A stretch of 54,236 bases of DNA from Leptolyngbya sp. Heron Island J (GTDB lineage: Bacteria > Cyanobacteriota > Cyanobacteriia > Phormidesmidales > Phormidesmidaceae): assembly GCF_000482245.1 (NCBI RefSeq), contig NZ_AWNH01000097.1:1-54236 (forward strand), read 5' to 3'. The notes beneath the pieces were generated by a model, which did no database searches, was not told the DNA's origin, and saw nothing but the letters and a program-made list of their open reading frames with translations. This document shows positions 9,322 to 18,027 of this stretch, piece after piece (position 1 is the stretch's first letter; every line of letters begins with the position of its first letter). Both the position numbers and the translations under genes were made by a program.

Positions 9322-9349
9322 TTCAGCTTAGATTCAGGCAATGATTCAG
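9322..9349 (+). promoter_or_regulatory. Phased TTCAG direct repeats upstream of the NADH dehydrogenase
   Basis: TTCAG occurs at 9322-9326, 9333-9337 and 9345-9349, spaced 11 and 12 bp, with an inverted CTGAA at 9311-9315. Direct repeats with a helical-turn phase are the usual target layout of OmpR/PhoB-type regulators, and such a regulator is encoded 3.3 kb downstream in the same direction (12717-13400). The repeats are seen directly; the link is inferred. Confidence 0.35.
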
Positions 9350-9397
9350 CTAGGCTGCGATGCTTAGAACTATCAACCACTCACCTTTGATAGACCC

Positions 9398-10702
9398 ATG
9401 CAATCTCCCCCAAGTCATCCTAGAGTTGTGGTCGTTGGCGCTGGCTTTGGCGGTATGCAAACAGCTCAGTCTCTGGCTAAAAGTGGAGCTGAGGTTCTGC
9501 TAATTGACCGCAACAACTACAACACCTTTGTGCCGCTGCTCTATCAGGTAGCTGCCGCCCAGATTGAACCTGAGAGTATTGCCTATCCCCTGCGGACGGT
9601 GCTACGTCATGCTAATCGGACCCAGTTTATGCTGGCAGAGGTGCAACGAGTTGATTTTGACCATCAGCTGGTGGAAACGGATAACGCTGTTGTTTCCTAT
9701 GATTACCTGGTCCTGTCCACGGGCAGTCAGACTCAGTTTATGGGTGTACCCGGTGCTGCTGACTATGGGTTCCCGCTCAGAACATTAGACCAGGCAGTGA
9801 CGCTACGTAACCATATTCTGCACCGATTTGAGCAGGCTGTTAGAGAGCCAGACCCCATGCGTCGCAGGCAGCTGCTCACTTTTGTTATTGTGGGCGGTGG
9901 TCCTACCGGCGTAGAGATGGCAGGAACGCTGGTGGAGCTGAAAAAATCTCTCCGGTGTGACTATCCTGGGCTTAACTGGCAGGATATGCAAATTGTATTA
10001 GTGCAGTCGGGGGATAATCTTCTGACCAATTTGCCCGCTCGCCTGGGGCGCTATACGGCGCGCAAATTAAGTAAGCTGGGCGTTACGCTGTATTTTAATG
10101 TGCGGGTGGGCCAAGTGACTGACAGCACTGTGGAATTGTCAGACGGGTGTAGCCTCGCGGCTGGTACCGTAATCTGGGCCGCAGGTCTGGAGGCGGCTAT
10201 GCCAGAGGCGGTTGTTGCCCCCCAAACAGCCCGCAAGCAAAAGCTCAAGGTGCGTTCTACGCTACAGCTGACAGACTATGCCAATGTGTATGCCATTGGG
10301 GATGTGGCCGCTGGGGAAAGTAATGGCATACCGCTGACTGGTGTGGCACCGGAGGCGCTGCAGCAGGGTGTGGCTGTGGCCCACAATATTCGTCGACAGC
10401 TGTTGGGAAAATCGCCTAAACCATTTAGCTATCTCAACAAAGGGCGGCTGGCGATTATTGGTGGCTATGGTGGTGTTGGCAAGATTGGTCCGATTTTGCT
10501 GACAGGTTTTCTGCCCTGGCTGATGTGGCTCAGCGTACATTTAGTTTATTTGCCAGGGTTCCGTAATCGTCTGATGGTGTTGCTCAACTGGCTGCACGGC
10601 TATGGACGTGGCGATCGGGCTATTCGTTTGATCTTGTCGCCTCAGCCTGCTGTAAAACGACCTGTGTTGACAACAAATCGTCCTTTGACTGTGGAATCTT
10701 AA
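9398..10702 (+). CDS. Type 2 NADH dehydrogenase (NDH-2)
   Basis: Single-subunit, non-proton-pumping flavoprotein that oxidises NADH and reduces quinone at the membrane face. 434 residues. The FAD dinucleotide motif VVVGAGFGGMQTAQ is at residues about 11-24, the second nucleotide-binding motif VIVGGGPTGVEMAG follows near 166, and YAIGDVAAG marks the C-terminal FAD contact. The C-terminus is hydrophobic (LLTGFLPWLMWLSVHLVYLP) and anchors the protein to the membrane. In cyanobacteria these Ndb enzymes are thought to sense redox state more than carry bulk flux. DoxX and a two-component pair follow on the same strand; a 160-bp gap makes a separate promoter possible. Confidence 0.88.
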   Translation: MQSPPSHPRVVVVGAGFGGMQTAQSLAKSGAEVLLIDRNNYNTFVPLLYQVAAAQIEPESIAYPLRTVLRHANRTQFMLAEVQRVDFDHQLVETDNAVVSYDYLVLSTGSQTQFMGVPGAADYGFPLRTLDQAVTLRNHILHRFEQAVREPDPMRRRQLLTFVIVGGGPTGVEMAGTLVELKKSLRCDYPGLNWQDMQIVLVQSGDNLLTNLPARLGRYTARKLSKLGVTLYFNVRVGQVTDSTVELSDGCSLAAGTVIWAAGLEAAMPEAVVAPQTARKQKLKVRSTLQLTDYANVYAIGDVAAGESNGIPLTGVAPEALQQGVAVAHNIRRQLLGKSPKPFSYLNKGRLAIIGGYGGVGKIGPILLTGFLPWLMWLSVHLVYLPGFRNRLMVLLNWLHGYGRGDRAIRLILSPQPAVKRPVLTTNRPLTVES

Positions 10703-10862
10703 ATTGTTGTCGAACAGTTTTTTAGATTAGAGAATTTGTATACCCCATAAAAGGTGCACGGCGGTGTGCCCCAACGGGGATATTGACACACTAGATTTGT
10801 TCCTCTGTTCGTCATTGATCACTTGTTTTTGATACTACTTTTGACTTTAGGAGACTCTTCCC

Positions 10863-11291
10863 ATGACTGTGCAAAAATATACGCCATTGATTGCTCGTAG
10901 CGCGATCGCAATTATCTTTCTCAATCTTGGTATTGGCAAACTCTCTAACTTTAGCGGCATTGTAGAACAAATTGCCGGTGCTGGTTTACCGCTAGCCGGG
11001 CTCGTGGCAATTTGCACCATTGCCTTTCAGCTGTTGGGTGGTGCTGCCCTGGTTCTTGGATATAAAGCCCGTATCGGTGCATGGCTGCTAATAGCATTTT
11101 TGATACCGGCAACCCTGGTATTTCACAATCCGATGGTTGACCCGAGCCAGATGATTCAGTTTCTAAAAAATCTAGCTATTATAGGTGGACTGCTAATGAT
11201 TGTCGCCTATGGGGCTGGGCCTGTTAGTCTAGATAACCGTTTAGCCTCCTCTCCGGCGACTACTGCTTATTCTGAGGACTCGTTACGATGA
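10863..11291 (+). CDS. DoxX-family membrane protein
   Basis: 142 residues with four predicted membrane segments; YTPLIARSAIAIIFLNLGIGKL at the N-terminus and the LLGGAALVLGYKARIGAWLL core match the DoxX/YkgB-like family. Known members associate with quinone-linked redox systems or oxidative stress protection, but the biochemical role is not settled. AGGAGA ten bases upstream of the ATG is a good ribosome site. The last codon and stop overlap the next start (ATGA at 11288-11291), so it is translationally coupled to the histidine kinase. Lying after NDH-2 suggests a redox role for the whole group. Confidence 0.8.
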   Translation: MTVQKYTPLIARSAIAIIFLNLGIGKLSNFSGIVEQIAGAGLPLAGLVAICTIAFQLLGGAALVLGYKARIGAWLLIAFLIPATLVFHNPMVDPSQMIQFLKNLAIIGGLLMIVAYGAGPVSLDNRLASSPATTAYSEDSLR

Positions 11292-12760
11292 AACGAATCC
11301 CGGACTGGTTTATGCATTTTCGTAATCTTCGCACCCGTCTCCTGGTTTGGTACTTTTTGCTGGCTGTATCTACTACAGGCATAGCCGTTTGGGTGACTCG
11401 TCACATATACTGCAATCGCTTGTCTGATCAAGCAGAAACTGCTTTAGCAGAAGAGGTTGAGCGTTTCCAACGGACGGCAACCCCCTTCACTGACCGTCAG
11501 CTGACGAGTACAGAAACCATGGCCTTATTCGACCAGGTGCTGGCGAATTATGTCCCCGTTGATAACGAGTCAATTATCACGTTTGTTGATGGTCAGTTTT
11601 ATCAGGCAAGTCGTCCACTGCCTGCCTGGCTGCAGACTAATCCTGACCTGATGGCCCAGTGGGCTACACTGACAACCTCCCAACGGCATTGGGTGGAAGA
11701 TGCGGACTATACCATCTTCTACATTGCAGAACCGCTGGTGGTCGGGAATACGGTGGAGGGTGTTTTTGTGGCGATTGAGGATAAAACCATTGCATACCAG
11801 TCCGGTACTGGCGCGATTCGGCTGGTCTTGAAGGTATCGGCGGGCGTATTGGGGCTCTTTTTTGTGGTTGCCTGGATTACGGCGGGTCGAATTTTAAGAC
11901 CGCTGCGGCTGATGAATCAAACGGCGCGCCAGATTACTGAGTCTGATATGACCCAGCGGATTCCGATCCAGGGGACTGATGAAATTACGGCAGTGACGGT
12001 GACGTTTAATCAAATGTTGGACCGACTGCAGGCGGCTTTTGATGGTCAGCAGGAGTTTCTTAAAGACGTGAGTCACGAGCTGCGTACACCGATTACAGTG
12101 ATTCAGGGCCAGCTGGAAACCCTGGTGTATCGCCCGGAAAAACAGGCTGAAACCATGGCGCTGATTACTAATGAGTTACAGCAGATGAACCGTTTGGTGA
12201 ATGATCTGCTGCTGTTAACTAAGGCGGAATGTCCTGACTTCTTGATTCTCAAACCCGAAGATTTGGACTGGCTGACGGAGGAGCTTTATCTCAAAGCACG
12301 GTCATTTACTCCCGACCGAGACTGGCGACTGGAAGCCAAGGGCCTTTACCCGGTGACCATAGACCGACAGCGCTTTTCTCAGGCGGTGATGAATCTGGTG
12401 CAGAATGCGGTCCGGCATACACAACCGGGGGATATGATTGCTTTGGGGTCTGCGGTTACTGACGATAGGCTGCAGTTCTGGGTCAGGGATACGGGCGAAG
12501 GCATTGCCTCAGCCGACCAGGCCAAAATATTTGAACGGTTTACTCGGGCTACCAATAATAATACTCAGTTTGAAGGAGCAGGGTTAGGACTGTCCATTGT
12601 TAATGCGATCGCACAGGCCCACGGTGGCCACGTAGACCTCTCCAGTCGTCCAGGTGAGGGGGCGACCTTTACCCTAATTATGCCGTTAGAACCGTTAACC
12701 ACTCAGTCGGAAGCCCATGAATCGCATTCTCATTGCCGAAGACAACCCACACATTATTGA
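11288..12760 (+). CDS. Sensor histidine kinase (HAMP-HisKA-HATPase)
   Basis: 490-residue membrane kinase. TM1 is at residues about 18-36, a roughly 140-residue extracytoplasmic sensor region follows, and TM2 lies at about 179-199. Then come HAMP and the H-box FLKDVSHELRTPIT with phospho-acceptor His263. Kinase boxes are complete: N (AVMNLVQNAVRHT), G1 (VRDTGEGI), F (FERFTR) and G2 (GLGLSIV). It starts within the doxX stop codon and its 3' end overlaps the response-regulator gene by 44 bp, so the three are one translational unit. The signal is unknown; linkage to DoxX and NDH-2 hints at redox or membrane stress. Confidence 0.92.
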   Translation: MKRIPDWFMHFRNLRTRLLVWYFLLAVSTTGIAVWVTRHIYCNRLSDQAETALAEEVERFQRTATPFTDRQLTSTETMALFDQVLANYVPVDNESIITFVDGQFYQASRPLPAWLQTNPDLMAQWATLTTSQRHWVEDADYTIFYIAEPLVVGNTVEGVFVAIEDKTIAYQSGTGAIRLVLKVSAGVLGLFFVVAWITAGRILRPLRLMNQTARQITESDMTQRIPIQGTDEITAVTVTFNQMLDRLQAAFDGQQEFLKDVSHELRTPITVIQGQLETLVYRPEKQAETMALITNELQQMNRLVNDLLLLTKAECPDFLILKPEDLDWLTEELYLKARSFTPDRDWRLEAKGLYPVTIDRQRFSQAVMNLVQNAVRHTQPGDMIALGSAVTDDRLQFWVRDTGEGIASADQAKIFERFTRATNNNTQFEGAGLGLSIVNAIAQAHGGHVDLSSRPGEGATFTLIMPLEPLTTQSEAHESHSHCRRQPTHY

Positions 12761-13400
12761 TTTTCTCAAGGCGGGTCTGAAAGCCCATGGGTTTACGGTC
12801 CTGGTGGTGGAAAAGGGGGAGCGGGTGGCTGAATTTGCCCATAGCAGTGACTTTGATCTGTTAATTTTGGATCTGGGTCTGCCAGGTAAAGATGGGCTAG
12901 CCATTTTACGAGAGCTTCGCGGTCAGGGTGAACTGTTGCCGATCATTGTGCTCACCGCCCGTGATGGTGTAGATGACACAGTTATGGCCCTGGAAGGTGG
13001 GGCCAATGATTACATCACCAAGCCCTTTCGGTTTGAAGAACTGCTGGCCCGCATTCGGGTGCAGCTACGCGATCGCAGCGGTAATCAGCAGCTGACATCA
13101 GAAACATTGCTCAGGGTTGGAGATTTGTCTCTGGATTTACTGACGCGACAGGCTCGGGTGGGCGATCGGGTGGTTGAGCTGTCGGCCCGAGAGTTTGTGC
13201 TGGCCGAAGTGTTACTCAGACACCCGATGCAGGTGATGAGTAAAGAACAACTTTTAAATCGGGTCTGGGGCTATGACTATGACCCAGGCTCCAACATTAT
13301 TGAGGTGTATATCCGACACCTGCGCAAAAAGCTGGGCAGAGATTACATCGAGACGGTTCGAGGCATGGGCTATCGGCTGCAAAGTCGTAACAGCCCTTAG
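12717..13400 (+). CDS. OmpR/PhoB-family response regulator
   Basis: 227 residues. The receiver domain begins MNRILIAEDN and has phospho-acceptor Asp52 in LLILDLGLPGKDG, with Thr (VLTARD) and Lys (ITKPF) in the conserved positions. A winged-helix DNA-binding domain follows from about residue 130 (LTRQARVGDRVVELSAREF to YIETVRGMGYRL). The start lies inside the kinase gene, fixing the partner. It probably binds direct repeats; candidates are the TTCAG repeats at 9322-9349. It ends 47 bp from the convergent LysR gene. Confidence 0.93.
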   Translation: MNRILIAEDNPHIIDFLKAGLKAHGFTVLVVEKGERVAEFAHSSDFDLLILDLGLPGKDGLAILRELRGQGELLPIIVLTARDGVDDTVMALEGGANDYITKPFRFEELLARIRVQLRDRSGNQQLTSETLLRVGDLSLDLLTRQARVGDRVVELSAREFVLAEVLLRHPMQVMSKEQLLNRVWGYDYDPGSNIIEVYIRHLRKKLGRDYIETVRGMGYRLQSRNSP

Positions 13401-13446
13401 CCAGGCAAACATGGCATCAAGCCCATATGCAGCAGCTTCTATACCA

Positions 13447-14379
13447 CTACTGCTGGAGAGTAGGAACAGAACTATCAGAGACTTTCTCGATCTCGGCTAC
13501 GTGGCTAATCAACATGTCGAGAAAAGCACGCACAGCGGGAACATTGCTACGTTTTGGGGGTAGTGCGGCATAGATTTCGATATCTGGACCGCTGAAGGCA
13601 GGTAAAGCTCTTGCAAGTATACCGGCATGGGCCAGGGGTTCAGCGTAAATTTGTGGGAGACAGGCGACCCCGGAACCAGAACTGAGGATGCTCAGGGCCA
13701 CCGTAGGGTCACCAACGGCTACCAGGGGTTCACTCTTCATGAAAATCTTCCGGTGTTCGTTGTTGCTTAAAATCCACTCCTGGGGCACTCCCGCAACGTT
13801 AATGGTGATACGGCCAAGCCCCTCCACTGCCAACGCATCATTCAGGTCAATTTCCGATGCCCGTGTTCGAAATGTATAGAGCGCGAGGGCAGTCTTCACA
13901 ATGCGGCTAGAGACTAGATACGGTGCGGTGGGTCGACCAATACGCAGGACAACATCGAGATCCTCTACGACTGGATCAGGCCCCTGGCTAGTCACCTGCA
14001 AAGTTGTTTTTACATCAGGATAGGTTTGGGCCAGTCTCGCAATGACGGGGGCAAGCAGCTTTTGCCCCATGAGCGCACTGGCGGCAATTTTCAGTGGGCC
14101 TTGCGGTTTCTCTTTGGTAACCCGCAGGGCTTCGTCTGCCTCCAGCATGAGCGCTATCGCCGCCTCTGCTGTGGGTAATAATCGGGTGCCTAACGGTGTC
14201 AGGCGAAGTCCTCTATTCACGCGATCAAAAAGCGGCACCCCAGCGGCAGTCTCTAGCCGAGAGAGAGACCTTGAGAGTGTGGCCTTGGCTTGGCCAAATT
14301 TACGGGCAGCTGGACTTAATCCGCCGGCATTGGCAATGAGGCCAAACGCTCTTAGATCATTGAGGTCAAAGTCATCCAT
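13447..14379 (-). CDS. LysR-family transcriptional regulator
   Basis: 310 residues. An N-terminal winged helix-turn-helix (FDLNDLRAFGLIANAGGLSPA to LSRSLSRLETAAGVPLFDR) is followed by a periplasmic-binding-protein-like effector domain (from about residue 90, GPLKIAASALMGQKLLAPVI). The subtype resembles the group that often sits next to oxidoreductase or efflux genes. It is divergent from the second RND pump, with a 342-bp shared control region, the classical LysR arrangement, so it is a likely regulator of that pump and of itself. The inducer is unknown. Confidence 0.9.
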   Translation of the reverse strand: MDDFDLNDLRAFGLIANAGGLSPAARKFGQAKATLSRSLSRLETAAGVPLFDRVNRGLRLTPLGTRLLPTAEAAIALMLEADEALRVTKEKPQGPLKIAASALMGQKLLAPVIARLAQTYPDVKTTLQVTSQGPDPVVEDLDVVLRIGRPTAPYLVSSRIVKTALALYTFRTRASEIDLNDALAVEGLGRITINVAGVPQEWILSNNEHRKIFMKSEPLVAVGDPTVALSILSSGSGVACLPQIYAEPLAHAGILARALPAFSGPDIEIYAALPPKRSNVPAVRAFLDMLISHVAEIEKVSDSSVPTLQQ

Positions 14380-14504
14380 AGCTTTGTTTCACTTTTGGAA
14401 CGATCCGTTCCAGTTTGGTCGGTTTTCAATAGCAATATCTCAATACTAACCTGGGTTTATGGCCATCCACTTTGCCATGGATTAATCATCACCTATCTGG
14501 AGAA

Positions 14505-14591
14505 ATGATGATGTTTAAAAACTCTTTTAAAGACTTGAATATAACGACTCCCTGGGATCTATGGGGTCAGCTCAAACGCTCTCTCAAATAA
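14505..14591 (+). CDS. Possible small ORF (28 residues) before the second RND pump
   Basis: Three consecutive ATG codons (14505, 14508, 14511) follow TGGAGAA; spacing favours the second or third. The product ends in DLWGQLKRSLK and begins with a basic/hydrophobic stretch (MFKNSFKDLNITTPW), so it would be a short amphipathic peptide. It lies in the 342-bp LysR/RND intergenic region, which otherwise shows no gene. It could be a leader peptide, a membrane-associated microprotein or chance; I recognise no family. Confidence 0.3.
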   Translation: MMMFKNSFKDLNITTPWDLWGQLKRSLK

Positions 14592-14721
14592 CCTCCTAGC
14601 AGATTGATCGGGCCAGGCACAGTTGGCCTCCCACAAGTTGTTGTTCTACCGCTAGATCCAGCGATTACCCCACGTATTACGCCCGTGGGATCTAGCAAAC
14701 GCTGAGTATTCGAGGTTTACC

Positions 14722-17700
14722 ATGATGGTTCGCCCATTTTATAAAAACGTCCGTTTATTGATTTTGACGATTATCCTGATCCTGGGCTGGGGGCTGTCAT
14801 CTTATCAGTCGCTACCTCGTCAGGAGGACCCGGAGCTGGTTTCTCGTACGGCAGTCATCACCACCGCCTTTCCCGGTGCCAGTGCAGAACGGGTCGAAGC
14901 ATTGGTGACCACCGTACTAGAAGAAGAACTTTCTGAGATTGAAGAAATTGATGTGATCTCGTCCGACTCTCGCGTAGGCTTCTCAACTGTTGCTGTAGAG
15001 CTGGTGGATTCTATCGATAATGCCCAGCCCATTTGGTCTAAGGTCCGCAATGAGATGGATGATGCTGTTGCCCAGTTTCCGGCTGGAGTATCTGAACCAG
15101 AGCTAGATGAAGCCATCATCAAAGCCTACACTGTGATCACATCTCTCACCTGGGATCTGCCCGGTGAGCCGAATTATGCTGTGCTGCGTCGCTATGCAGA
15201 AGAGCTAGCGGTGATCATGCGAGGTGTTGAGGGCACAGAAGAAGTCGAGTTTTTTGGCAGCCCCGACGAAGAGATCTTGGTGGAAGTCAATGCACCAGGG
15301 CTGGTCAGTGTGGGACTATCGCCGCAACAGCTTGCTAACCAGATCAGCCTCAGTGATGCTAAAGCGAGTGCAGGTCAGCTACGCAGCCCTGAGCAGACTG
15401 TGGCCATTGAGGTTGAAAGCGAGCTAGAAACCCTGGAACAGATTCGCCAAATTCCTATTCAGGCTGGGAATAGCCAGTTTACGCGCCTGAATGATATTGC
15501 CAAGGTGAGTCGCGGTGTTCGTTATCCCCTTAGCGATCAGGCGATCGTAAGTGGCAAGCCTGCCATCGTGGTAGGTGTAATGATGCAATCGGGACTGCGT
15601 ATCGACCAGTGGGCCGCTAATATTCATGGCGAACTGGATAACTTTCGCGATCGCATCCCTGAAGGCATCAGTCTCGCTCTGATCTTTGACCAGAGTGACT
15701 ATGTGGCCAATCGTATTAGCACGTTGCTGTCGAACCTGGTATTTGGAGCGGTGCTGGTGGTAGTGGTAACCCTGGTAGGTATGGGCTGGCGCTCCGCTTT
15801 AGTCGTGGGTATGGCGTTACCTCTAACTATTTTTGCTGTATTTGGCTGGATGACCGTGTTTGGTATCCCCATTCACCAAATGTCGATCACGGGTCTGATT
15901 ATTGCCCTCGGGTTACTGATCGACAACGCTGTAGTGGTGGTTGATGAAATTCAGGTGGAAATGCACCACGGGGAAGCGCCTCTACAGGCTGTCACCAATA
16001 CGGTGAAATATCTCCAGGTACCGCTGTTGGCGTCTACGTTAACCACGGTGATGACCTTTTTACCCATCTATCTGTTGCCAGGAGGAGCTGGAGAGTTTGT
16101 TGGCTCCATTGCCCTCAGTGTCATTCTGTCCCTGGTGTCATCATTGGTAATTTCGTTAACAGTAATCGCAGCCCTAGCCGGTCGCATGTTAGGTCGCAGC
16201 AGCAATCAGTATGAACAGTTTAGCCAGAGCAACAATCGGGGCCTGCACGCCAAAATGGTCATGGTTTTGCTACGACCTGGAGCTTGGTGGGCCGACGGCT
16301 GGACGTCACCGCGTCTGGGGCAGCTATACCGCTGGTCAATTGGGCGGACCACCGCTCGACCGTTACTAATCATCGCTATCACCATGGCTGTCCCCCTGAT
16401 CGGCTTTACGGTAGCGGGGACTTTAGAAAATCAGTTTTTTCCCCTTTTGAATCGGGATCAATTCCATATTGAAGTGGAGTTTTCATCGCAAACATCCATC
16501 GGTCAAACACGAGAGCAAATGCTCCAGGCACGGCAGCTAATTCTAGACCATGACACCGTGGAGGCTGTCCACTGGTTTGTAGGAGAGAGTGCCCCCAGGT
16601 TTTACTACAATCTCACGGGCAACCGTCAAAACCAGGCCCACTACGCCCAGGCCATGGTGCAACTCACCTCCGAGCGAGGGGTTTCAGAATTAGTGCGAGA
16701 CTTACAGAATGAACTAGATGAGCAGTTGCCTACAGCTCGGGTACTTGTCCAAAAATTCCAGCAAGGTCCCCCGTTTGATGCGCCGGTAGAAATGCGTCTC
16801 TATGGTCCCAACCTGGATGAATTACGTCGCTTAGGCATGGAGGTACGCACCATCTTGACCACTATCCCCGATGTGCTCCATGTGCGGGATGACTTAACAG
16901 AGGGACAACCTAAGCTGGGTTTATATGTGGATAATGAACAAGTGCAGCAGGCGGGGTTAACCAATACTGCGATCGCACAACAACTGGCGGCCTATTCTGA
17001 AGGGGTAATCGGCGGAGCCATTTTAGAATCCACTGAAAACCTGCCGGTGCGCGTCCGTTTGACCGATACAGACCGGGCCAGTCTGGAGCAGCTGGCGTCC
17101 CTAGACCTGCGGCCAGAACAGGGTCAAGATCGCAACTTTCGGCCTACCTCTGCACTGGGAAGCTTTGAACTGGTGCCTGAGTTGGCCAACATTGCCCGCC
17201 GTGAAGAACAACGGGTCAATACAGTGCAGGCCTTTATCGCCACCGGAGTTTTGCCTAACACAGTGCTGACGGCCTTACAAGAACGACTTCAGGCCGAGAA
17301 CTTTGAACTCCCCCCCGGCTATCGATATGAATTTGGGGGTGAATATGAAGAGCGCAATACTGCCGTTGGCAGCCTCTTGCTGTATGTACCGCTGTTGGGG
17401 CTGGTGATGCTAACAGCCCTGGTTCTATCCCTAGGGTCGTTCCGACAAGCGGGCATTGTTGCTGCCGTGGCGGTGGGTTCCATTGGCATGGCACTCTTCT
17501 CCCTTAAAGTCTTTGGCTCCCTGCTAGGTTTTATGGCCATTGTCGGCACCATGGGCCTGGTGGGTATTGCTATCAACGGAGCCATTATTGTTCTCTCGGC
17601 ATTGAATGACAATGCCCAGGCCCGTCAGGGGCAGCCGCAAGCTGTGCAGGATGTGGTGGTTAAAGCAACCCGCCACGTTTTAACCACCACCATTACCACC

Positions 17701-17904
17701 ATGGTTGGTTTTGTTCCCTTACTGATGGATGGCGATCCGTTTTGGAGCCCACTTGCGATCGCAATTGCTGGCGGCATTGGCGGTTCACCGATGCTGGCGC
17801 TGTACTTTACGCCAGCGGCCTATCTGTTGCTTAAACGAAATTCCTCAAAACCTAAATCCCATCCGGTGACAGCTAGTACTCTGTGGCGTCAGGCTGCCCA
17901 CTAG
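14722..17904 (+). CDS. Second RND permease, without an adaptor gene
   Basis: 1060-residue pump of the AcrB superfamily. GAGG seven bases upstream of the double ATG (14722/14725) supports the start. The N-terminal MVRPFYKNVRLLILTIILIL and two periplasmic loops are normal. The relay residues differ from AcrB: TM4 reads GLLIDNAVVVVDEI (Asp-Asn instead of Asp-Asp) and TM10 reads GLVGIAINGAIIVL (no Lys). This occurs in a recognised RND subgroup but implies a changed proton path. No adaptor or channel gene is adjacent, so it would borrow them. The last codons (STLWRQAAH and TAG) lie inside MITE-like repeat copy 1, so the natural C-terminus has been rewritten by insertion. Confidence 0.9.
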   Translation: MMVRPFYKNVRLLILTIILILGWGLSSYQSLPRQEDPELVSRTAVITTAFPGASAERVEALVTTVLEEELSEIEEIDVISSDSRVGFSTVAVELVDSIDNAQPIWSKVRNEMDDAVAQFPAGVSEPELDEAIIKAYTVITSLTWDLPGEPNYAVLRRYAEELAVIMRGVEGTEEVEFFGSPDEEILVEVNAPGLVSVGLSPQQLANQISLSDAKASAGQLRSPEQTVAIEVESELETLEQIRQIPIQAGNSQFTRLNDIAKVSRGVRYPLSDQAIVSGKPAIVVGVMMQSGLRIDQWAANIHGELDNFRDRIPEGISLALIFDQSDYVANRISTLLSNLVFGAVLVVVVTLVGMGWRSALVVGMALPLTIFAVFGWMTVFGIPIHQMSITGLIIALGLLIDNAVVVVDEIQVEMHHGEAPLQAVTNTVKYLQVPLLASTLTTVMTFLPIYLLPGGAGEFVGSIALSVILSLVSSLVISLTVIAALAGRMLGRSSNQYEQFSQSNNRGLHAKMVMVLLRPGAWWADGWTSPRLGQLYRWSIGRTTARPLLIIAITMAVPLIGFTVAGTLENQFFPLLNRDQFHIEVEFSSQTSIGQTREQMLQARQLILDHDTVEAVHWFVGESAPRFYYNLTGNRQNQAHYAQAMVQLTSERGVSELVRDLQNELDEQLPTARVLVQKFQQGPPFDAPVEMRLYGPNLDELRRLGMEVRTILTTIPDVLHVRDDLTEGQPKLGLYVDNEQVQQAGLTNTAIAQQLAAYSEGVIGGAILESTENLPVRVRLTDTDRASLEQLASLDLRPEQGQDRNFRPTSALGSFELVPELANIARREEQRVNTVQAFIATGVLPNTVLTALQERLQAENFELPPGYRYEFGGEYEERNTAVGSLLLYVPLLGLVMLTALVLSLGSFRQAGIVAAVAVGSIGMALFSLKVFGSLLGFMAIVGTMGLVGIAINGAIIVLSALNDNAQARQGQPQAVQDVVVKATRHVLTTTITTMVGFVPLLMDGDPFWSPLAIAIAGGIGGSPMLALYFTPAAYLLLKRNSSKPKSHPVTASTLWRQAAH

Positions 17905-17974
17905 CCAATGTGGATGGGTGGATGGGTGGATGGGTGGATGAAATAGCTGCCCAATTGCCGCCATCGGGGACTAG
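17873..17974 (+). mobile_element. MITE-like repeat, copy 1 (three TGGATGGG units)
   Basis: 102 bp, flanked by CTAG at both ends. The left end CTAGTACTCTGTGGC and the reverse complement of the right end, CTAGTCCCCGATGGC, agree at 11 of 15 positions. The middle holds three full TGGATGGG units followed by TGGATGAAATAGCTGCCCAATTGC, shared with the other two copies. Its left end lies inside the RND reading frame and its internal TAG ends that protein. Confidence 0.7.
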
Positions 17975-18027
17975 TCCCTCGCTTCAGCATTCCTCTAGTT
18001 GAGGATCAATAGAAAAAGAGGTTATCC

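Noticed and set aside
17909-17940. CRISPR or simple heptamer array
   Set aside because: The units are 8 bp, directly adjacent with no spacers, and belong to a larger dispersed repeat with inverted ends.
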